A DNA stretch of 64,000 nucleotides from the NCBI GenBank assembly GCA_031308135.1, contig JAHLJT010009436.1:138468303-138532302 (forward strand), in the 5' to 3' direction. The notes beneath the pieces were generated by a model. That model saw only the letters and a program-made list of their open reading frames with translations, did no database searches and was not told the origin of the DNA. The translations under genes and the position numbers were made by a program. Positions 57,486 to 64,000 of the stretch are shown here, piece after piece; position 1 is the stretch's first letter; each line of letters opens with the position of its first letter. Source of the stretch: Acheta domesticus. Its lineage: Eukaryota > Arthropoda > Insecta > Orthoptera > Gryllidae.

Positions 57486-57725
57486 CAAGCCAAAGTGAGT
57501 AATGGCATTGGGGAGGACACGTTATTAGACAAGACCAAAGGCGATGGGCGTACAACAACCTGGGACCTTTGTTATGGCTGGAGGAACCAAGGGAGAGAGA
57601 GAAGCAGATGGGCGGACGAGCTACGCGAGGTAGTTGGTCCCACCTGGACGAGACTGGCACAAGAGAGGGCAACATAGAGACAACTGGGATACGAACAGCA
57701 AAAAGAAGATGATGCTCCCCGATAC
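57486..57725 (+). pseudogene. 3' end fragment of a LINE ORF (GHV...RWADELREVVG tail)
   Basis: Frame pieces GGHVIRQDQRRWAYNNLGPL and, after a shift, RWADELREVVGPTWTRLAQE and a stop before RQLGYEQQK are seen. This Trp/Arg-rich tail is typical of the C-terminus of many insect APE-type LINEs. Only about 80 codons remain. Confidence 0.6.
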
Positions 57726-57842
57726 AATTAGTGTTTAATTTTACAAGAATCAACCGACTGTAACTCTGCTAAAGCAGAAGGCTTTTGCTCTTTATGGGAT
57801 CTTGTAGGCTAATAAAAAACGATAAATAGATTGCATTAAGAA

Positions 57843-58830
57843 ACTAGTGGTACAACATCACATTCTTTTTCGCAATATTTTTTTAGCAAATGAATTTTTC
57901 TTCGTTGATCTCACCTGAGATAAAGTTCTGTGAGTTTGAGAAACATTCTTTATAATTTGGGGATACTTTACATGAATGCCCAGGGATATTTTCAAAATTT
58001 TCTCAAAAATGGATACAAATTTATTCTTTAACTTTTTTGTAAGAATTAGAGTGAAGCATATCCACAATGACAAGGCTGATCTGGATGATATCGTGGTCCC
58101 TTGAATTTGAAACAGATATTTTAATTTTGGGGAGTACTTTACATGAAGTCCATGGGATATTTCCAAAATTTAAAGAGAAACGGTTCCAATTTTTTTTTCT
58201 TTAAATTTCTTGAAAGAAAAGCGTAAAATACACTTATTAAGGTGGCATAGGTCCGATTTTCACAGTTAACTCTGAATTTCGAAAACTGCGAAAGTTTGAA
58301 TTTTATTCGGCGTCTTCCTCCAACTACAAAATTGCAGCTAGAGATTTTTCCTTCAAATAAAATTGATTCTTCAGAGTGAGTTATTTCTTTAAGGTAATGT
58401 ATATTTTTTTTTTAAATTTTAGTAGTTTTGGTGCAATATTGTGTACAATTTGTGCATGTTTAAAAAAAAATACAAAAACAAGATTTTTTCAAAAACGGAT
58501 TCAAATTTTTTCTTTAAACTTTTGGTAGGGATAGTACTAAATGAACTGGATTAGATGACAGAAACACCATATTCCTCTATACTTTTGCTTTTTCAAAAAT
58601 TGCAAAAATGAACTTTTACTTGTCTCTCACGTCGTTAATAGTTACATTAGCAGCGATTTGTTGACATTATGAAATGAATGACCACATTTTCTTTAAATAA
58701 TGTCAAGTATAGTTTCTCGAAAACTCAACCATTTCTGTGAAAAGTAGCTCGAAATTCCGCTTTTTTAGAAAAGCTCAAACACCATTTTCTCATAAATGGC
58801 TCCAAATTTTTTCTTAAAACTTTTCGAACG
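57843..58830 (-). repeat. Reverse terminal-hairpin family copy
   Basis: Reverse-complement matches to the interior of 15250-16885 include the block at 58240-58330 (GGCATAGGTCCGATTTTCAC, CGGCGTCTTCCTCCAACTAC). The TTTCTTTAAACTTTTGGTAG and CACGTCGTTAATA blocks are also present. One internal segment is duplicated with divergence (about 57955-58040 and 58130-58210). The hairpin end is missing. Confidence 0.7.
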
Positions 58831-59170
58831 AAAGCCTGTTGGGAGCATCAAGCTTGTCCCGGGTGGGGTGGTGACCCGTTGGTGGGAGATTCCTGGTTGG
58901 GTAAAACCTCTTAAGTCGATTTTTAAGTTGGAGCGGATCTCGCGATACATCGGGGAAAGATCTCCACCGCCTCCAGTGTTTAAACACATATCCTACACCT
59001 ACGGGAGTGTGACACGTAAGTTGACGTGCCAGGAATGAATGAATGAATGAATGAATTAATTAATCAATTCAGACGACGAAAGGACAACAGTTTCCGATAG
59101 ATCGATTGCAACTCTCTCAACAAAACTAAGTAATAAGCAAATGGCGGTAGAGAGGCGTTCATTCTATTAA

Positions 59171-59221
<51 letters not shown>

Positions 59222-59629
59222 AAATCGATATTTAGTCTTAAAGCTATAAAAACCGTTACTGAGACCGTGATAACACATCTCGAGCTAACTAGCACTCATT
59301 TAAAAAAAAGTCAAAGACTTTTGAGCTTTCCACTCAATAAATTTTCTAACGAAAATCCCTAATGTTTTGAATATAAGAGTATTTTACTGATTAAACAAGT
59401 AACTATATTTTACAATAATTCATTATTAATGTTATTATATTATTTTGTCATTATTATGACACGTCAGTTAAATCACTTCAATGTCAGGCTCTTTAATATT
59501 TAAAGAAGCAATTTAAATAATTGCATCATGAATTGAATTTTAAATATATATATTGGGGAGGAATTGACCTTTCCTGCTCTTCTTTGACTCTGTCAGCGTA
59601 AAGGTCGCCTATCTGAACCACTTACTCAC
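58831..59629. other. Opsin intron next to exon A; simple repeats only
   Basis: It contains (AATG)n at 59033-59056 and (TA)n at 59176-59214. No other feature seen. The start of the 32.8-kb intron lies at its right edge. Confidence 0.5.
59176..59214 (+). repeat. (TA)n microsatellite
   Basis: About 19 perfect TA units. Confidence 0.95.
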
Positions 59630-59760
59630 CGTACGTCCCGAAGATCCAATGGCCTTGGAAGCACGACGCAGCCACCATGCCGTGCAGAAGGGAAGTTGCC
59701 AAGTCGGCCACTGCCAAGTTCACGATAAACGCGCTGAATGGCCCACGCAAACGGCGAAAC
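59630..59760 (-). CDS. Opsin-like GPCR exon A (TM2 and first extracellular loop)
   Basis: A 131-bp internal exon preceding exon B (26681-26826) in the same gene. Acceptor TATTCTGTGCAG ends at 59761; donor GTGAGT is at 59629-59624. It begins with the last base of a codon and ends with the first base G of a codon, which exon B completes with GT to give Gly. It encodes FRRLRGPFSAFIVNLAVADL, matching the helix-2 signature of opsins (LR-P ... NLAVAD with Asp at the 2.50 position). It ends with GHWIFGTY, the extracellular loop 1 with its conserved Trp, one residue before Gly-Cys of helix 3. No stop or frameshift. The helix-1 exon should lie further right, beyond 59761, and was not found before 64000. 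Confidence 0.88.
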
Positions 59761-60417
59761 CTGCACAGAATAATGGCATTACTTTTGAGATGAAGTTGTT
59801 TATGTAAAAACAACAATAATATGAAAATGTCATGGACACTTTAAAAACAATGAATGAAGGACTTTGGCCGAAAATATTCTGGAAATGGCTACCAGATACC
59901 CATCCTAGAGCCAGATTTAAATGGGGACAAGGAGTAGAAGAGCCCATTGGGAAAATAGAGAATTCAAGAATGAAGACTTGAGAGATAGACTGAAAAGGTT
60001 GCTGGGCTGCGAGATGCACTCTAGGGCAGGCCTGCATAACGCCTGCTCCCGCGGGCATTACCTGCACTTAGGAGCCAGCCATCTGCCCGCGACAGCTACG
60101 AAAGTGCAAGTAGTGGGGAGAAGGCAGCTCTAGGGGGACGGGAGACGCAGCAGCGGGATCGACAAAGCGCTTAGACTGAATGCCTAGGTGTCTAATGCAA
60201 TGATCAATACAGGGAAATGATTTGCCGACTTATTTAAATGGGCAATATTCTTTATACGATGTCGTGAACAATTAAGAACAAATAGTGTTCATTGATTTGA
60301 AATTAGAAATATATGACGTACTCTTGTCGGAAATTAGAGCAGAAAGTAATCATGATTTTTTAAGAATAAGATTTTTTAGCTTTGATAGAACCGTCTTAAT
60401 TAAACATAATTAATGAA
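59761..60417. other. Upstream opsin intron; GC-rich patch
   Basis: A GC-richer piece at 60000-60160 includes GCAGGCCTGCATAACGCCTG, reminiscent of hAT ends, but no partner or duplication was found. No gene. Confidence 0.35.
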
Positions 60418-61240
60418 ATAGTGGTGCTACAAATGGCACAGACTTTCCCGTATTGCCTTTCTATTTCCTTGGGTCTGGGCTAGCTATTTGGAATTGCCAC
60501 ATACTCTTGCCAGCTGCCATCCACCGCCGCCCAAAGGACATTTTTTGGAGATGTTTGGACAAAAATTGGAGATGTTTTGGGAAAATCTTGTTTTGGTATT
60601 TTTTTAAAATTGCACATATTGCACGCAATATTGCGCGAAAAACTACTAAAATTTTCAAAAAAATATACATGACCTTAAATAAAGAAGTCACTATGAAGAA
60701 CCAATTTTATTTGATGGAAAAATCTATCTGCAGTTTTAAGCTGGAGGAAGATGCAGGATAAAATTCAAACTTTTTCAATTTTCGAAAATTCAGAGTTAAC
60801 CGTGAAAATCGAATATATGACACCTTAATAATTGTATTTTTCTCTATTTTTACAAGAAATTTAAAGAAAAAATTTGGAGCCTTTTTTAAAATTTTGATTA
60901 TGTTCCATGGACTTCACGTAAAGTACCCCCAAAATGAAAATATCGGTTTCAAATTCAAGGGCCGACGAGATCAGCTAGATCGATCGGGAAGTATAAATTT
61001 TGTGTAAAAATTGTCTGAACGGTTTAGTCGTTAGCGTTGTTCACAGTCAGACGGATAGACGGACGTTTTGCTTTCAATTGATTTTTCGGTATCAAGGACC
61101 CACAAAACAGGGATTCTGGCTACACCAAGAGTTGGAAGATTTGTTTTCTTAAGTTAGCAACTGGATTTATCCACTTTTTTGTTACCAGGGTCCTGTAATA
61201 TGAGTTTTCCTGCGTACGTATAGTATCCCTAAAAGTAAAA
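60418..61240 (+). mobile_element. Internally deleted terminal-hairpin family copy (about 0.8 kb)
   Basis: The 5' end TAGTGGTGCTACAAATGGCA and ACTTTCCCGTAT are kept. It jumps near 60545 into the 3' half (ATTGCACATATTGCACGCAA) and ends with the GGTTTAG...TTCACAG...GGACG tract and AAAAGTAAAAAT. The terminal hairpin is eroded. Confidence 0.7.
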
Positions 61241-62924
61241 ATATTTGAATAGAAAATCAACTTTTCTATATCACGATTTTTCATCCTAACCTTAACAGCT
61301 AGAAATTGGAATAAAACATAAATTTATGCAAGTACTTCACAAGAGTTTGGAACTTAATTAAACCTTAATTCTCTAAATATGCTCGTATATCTGGAAACAC
61401 AAACCACTTACAAAACATATTTGGGTCATGAAAAATTTTTAAGCATTAAACAAATTGAGCCATTTATGAAAAATTGTACATTATTAACATTATCATTCAT
61501 AAACGTAAGAATGTGAATAGTCTGTTCACAGAGCACAACGCACTATAGAATTTCCGTTTTTGAATGTCAGTACACTTATTTTCAAATTACCGTGTCCCAA
61601 GTTTGTCCTCTGTTTGAAACACAAGGCCCCTTGATTGCTCCCAGCTGCTTCGAAGGCTTACTAGATTAACGGAGCTCCGAGGCAGAGTCACAATTAAGCT
61701 TCCTTGCTGACACAGGGTGCTCCATTAGAGAATGGCAGTTTGAAGAATCCGTAGCCATTAACGCACTGGGTTGCATGTAATAATCGATTCCAAGAAATAA
61801 ATACTTAAAGTCACATGGGTGTTAATGTGACCAAGTAAGTGAATATTACGTAAAAGAAACAGTGATGTTTTATCTTTAATTAATGAATCCCGGGCCCGGG
61901 TACGTTGATATTTATTTATAATGAGATGATTTTTACTTATTTCATTAATAAAAAGTATAATAAATTTACTTAATGGGGAAAATAAAAATATCCATTTAAT
62001 ATTTCTTAAGGCCGATCATTATGCGACACACACCATCGATTTGAATAAGGTAATTTACTGAAAATATTACATAAAGACACTTTCAAGTTCAAAATAGTTG
62101 AGAACATTTATTCATAATAATAAAATTCATAATTTTATTAATGGGACCACTCGCAGTCGGAGCTCTCAACAGACTGAAGTCCTCCCGGCAACGCAAGAAT
62201 CGCCGTGGCGTGGGAACGTGCCATAGCGGCTCCTGATTGGTCAGGTCACACATAGTATTGTTTTTTTAAACTGAAATAATAATGATACATTTAGTTGACT
62301 TCACAATTTTCCAAAACTATACGTATGTATGTCTTCTTCACCTTCCAAATAATAGTGTAAGCCCTTCCTTTACACATAACTCACTGTATCCACTCCTAAT
62401 CTATACACATAACTCACTGTATGCACTCTCAATATTTCAGTCCATTTAATTTTTCATTGCGCTGTCCTCAGTCAATACACCACCAATACATTGTATTTGT
62501 TACATCAAAATACTTCACTCAATTACACGATTATGATTTAAGTCTTGTATTAAATTTTACCTCCTCATTCAAGAACGTATGTTTTCTTTTTGCTTGTTGA
62601 TTTTCGTCCGCCTTCTCAAGTCGGCAGTCACCACGAAATCAAATATTGCTACCCTGTGATTTTCTATTCCAGTAGTGCCTTGTCTATAGATGTATTGCCT
62701 TGACGTCAAATATGGATGATACCTAATTACGATACCTAATTAGATAGTTACAATATGCAAGTTATTAAGTTATCACAATACATGTTTTTCAATGCAGCAC
62801 ATAATAAAAGTATAAACTTACAGATAGGGTAAATTTGAAAACTGAAGCCAGCAAAAACTGAGAACTGAATATTTACAGGATATTGTGTCTTTCTGGGATA
62901 TACTACTCCCAAAACAAAAGTCTT
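61241..62924. other. No gene seen
   Basis: AT-rich with a GC-richer patch at 62150-62250 that has an ATTGG motif. A near-tandem TACACATAACTCACTGTAT block is repeated at 62371-62415. No recognised element. Confidence 0.4.
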
Positions 62925-63605
62925 GCTACAAGTATAGTCTGTGAACACTGCTAGCGCCTAAACCATACGTACGATTTCTTCCAAAATGGGTATTCCCCGA
63001 TCGATCTGGTTCTAGTCAAAGCTTTGAGATTTTGAAAAAGATTCAGGAAAATTTGGGGGTACTTTACTTGAAGCCCCCCGGACATTTTCAAAATTTTCTC
63101 AAGAACGGCTCCAAATTTTTTCTTTAAATTTCTTGTAAGAATAGAGTAAAATGCACTTGTTAAAGTGGTATAGGTTCAATTTTCGATAATTCTGAAGCAA
63201 AAGTAAAAAGGTTTTCGGCGTCATTCTGGAACTACAAAATTGAAGATAGACATTTGTCTTTTAAATAAAATTTGTTGCCGAAAGTTAGTTCTTTCATTAA
63301 GGTCATATACATTTTTTGAAACGTTTAGTAGTTTTCGCGCAATATTGCGTGCAATATGTGCAATTTTAAAAAATTACAAAGACAAGATTTTCTCGAAAAC
63401 TGCTCCAAATTTTTAATTTTAAACTTTTGATAGGTGTAGTGCCTAATGTATTTATGAGATGACGAAACGCCATATTGCTCTATTCTTTTGTTTTTTCAAA
63501 AATCGGGAAAATGTAATTTTTTGAATTCTCTGTCACGTCGTTAATATTTACGTTAGCGGCGATTGTTTCACATTATTATATTTACGAGTTCATGTACTTC
63601 AAGGG
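62925..63605 (-). repeat. Reverse terminal-hairpin family copy, 5' part missing
   Basis: It starts at CAGACTGTGAACACTGCTAG-like sequence matching the GGTTTAGGCGCTAGCG tract in reverse. It runs through GGGGGTACTTTACTTGAAGC and ACGTCGTTAATATTTACG, and stops abruptly near 63603. The terminal hairpin is absent. Confidence 0.65.
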
Positions 63606-64000
63606 GAGATGTAGGCATAAATGCAGTCATTTGTTTAAAATGCCCCTGACTAAATATTTTTTTAAATAACTTGTTGAAATTTGGTACAGTAATTCACAGT
63701 AGAATACACTTGAAAATTATTATCCCAAATTTTCAAAAATGTGGATGTCTGTTTTCTGTAATTAGGTTAATAACACATTGACGATGTTTCATGTTATAAC
63801 CTGATACAATTCAAACTCCACAATTTCTTCCAAATACACTAGTAACTCGATATCACAAATCTATAACACACTACATCATATATCAAGAACATCAACAACC
63901 CCATAACACAGCTTCATCAAGATTTACCAATGTACCGCCCTGCGGTGGTAGACATTTTAGAACACTTATGTTAATTTGGCAATTAGAATTCATGGTAATG
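63606..64000. other. No gene seen
   Basis: AT-rich sequence of unknown identity to the window edge. Confidence 0.4.

Overview
The window looks like nuclear DNA of an arthropod, most likely an insect with a large, repeat-rich genome. It is AT-rich and has canonical GT-AG splice sites, opsin-type coding exons and many decayed transposons of Jockey, R4/Dong, hAT, mariner and other non-LTR types. I see no rRNA, tRNA, CRISPR or prokaryotic operon signals. Species cannot be named from the sequence.

The only confidently functional host gene is on the minus strand. One exon (59630-59760) encodes transmembrane helix 2 and the first extracellular loop of an opsin-like G-protein-coupled receptor. A second exon (26681-26826) encodes helix 3 and the second intracellular loop. 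They join in phase (one base plus two bases give the Gly codon just before the conserved Cys), so about 32.8 kb between them reads as a single intron. The remaining exons are not visible here, so most of the window is probably intronic to this one gene.

Region by region: 1-6.0 kb holds a nearly intact Jockey-type retrotransposon on the minus strand, with one frameshift, one nonsense codon and an 864-bp insertion in ORF1. From 6.7 to 19.1 kb most of the DNA belongs to one non-coding repeat family with a terminal hairpin, including a fold-back copy that carries a putative 1.48-kb solo LTR with a heat-shock-element-like site. A 234-bp hAT-type MITE and a 209-bp TA-flanked MITE also lie here. From 20 to 26.7 kb there is a decayed transposon ORF, a CpG-rich patch with a G-tract, and little else. 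After opsin exon B come a decayed hAT transposase (27.6-29.4 kb) and a head-to-tail row of R4/Dong-like retrotransposons separated by (ATT)n tracts (29.5-32.8 kb).

From 33 to 42 kb there are a perfect 19-bp hairpin, a possible small secreted-protein ORF, a broken mariner, another full-length hairpin-family copy and a second TA-flanked MITE. From 45.2 to 50.2 kb lies a decayed LINE interrupted inside its endonuclease domain by a 1,570-bp DNA transposon with a clean 4-bp target duplication. Then follow a 5'-truncated Jockey-like insertion with a 12-bp duplication, further LINE fragments, an 11-bp GC-rich minisatellite (56.2-56.6 kb), opsin exon A and more hairpin-family copies to the end.

The genes do not form a pathway. 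The window is best read as a long opsin intron colonised by several generations of transposons, whose nesting gives their relative ages.
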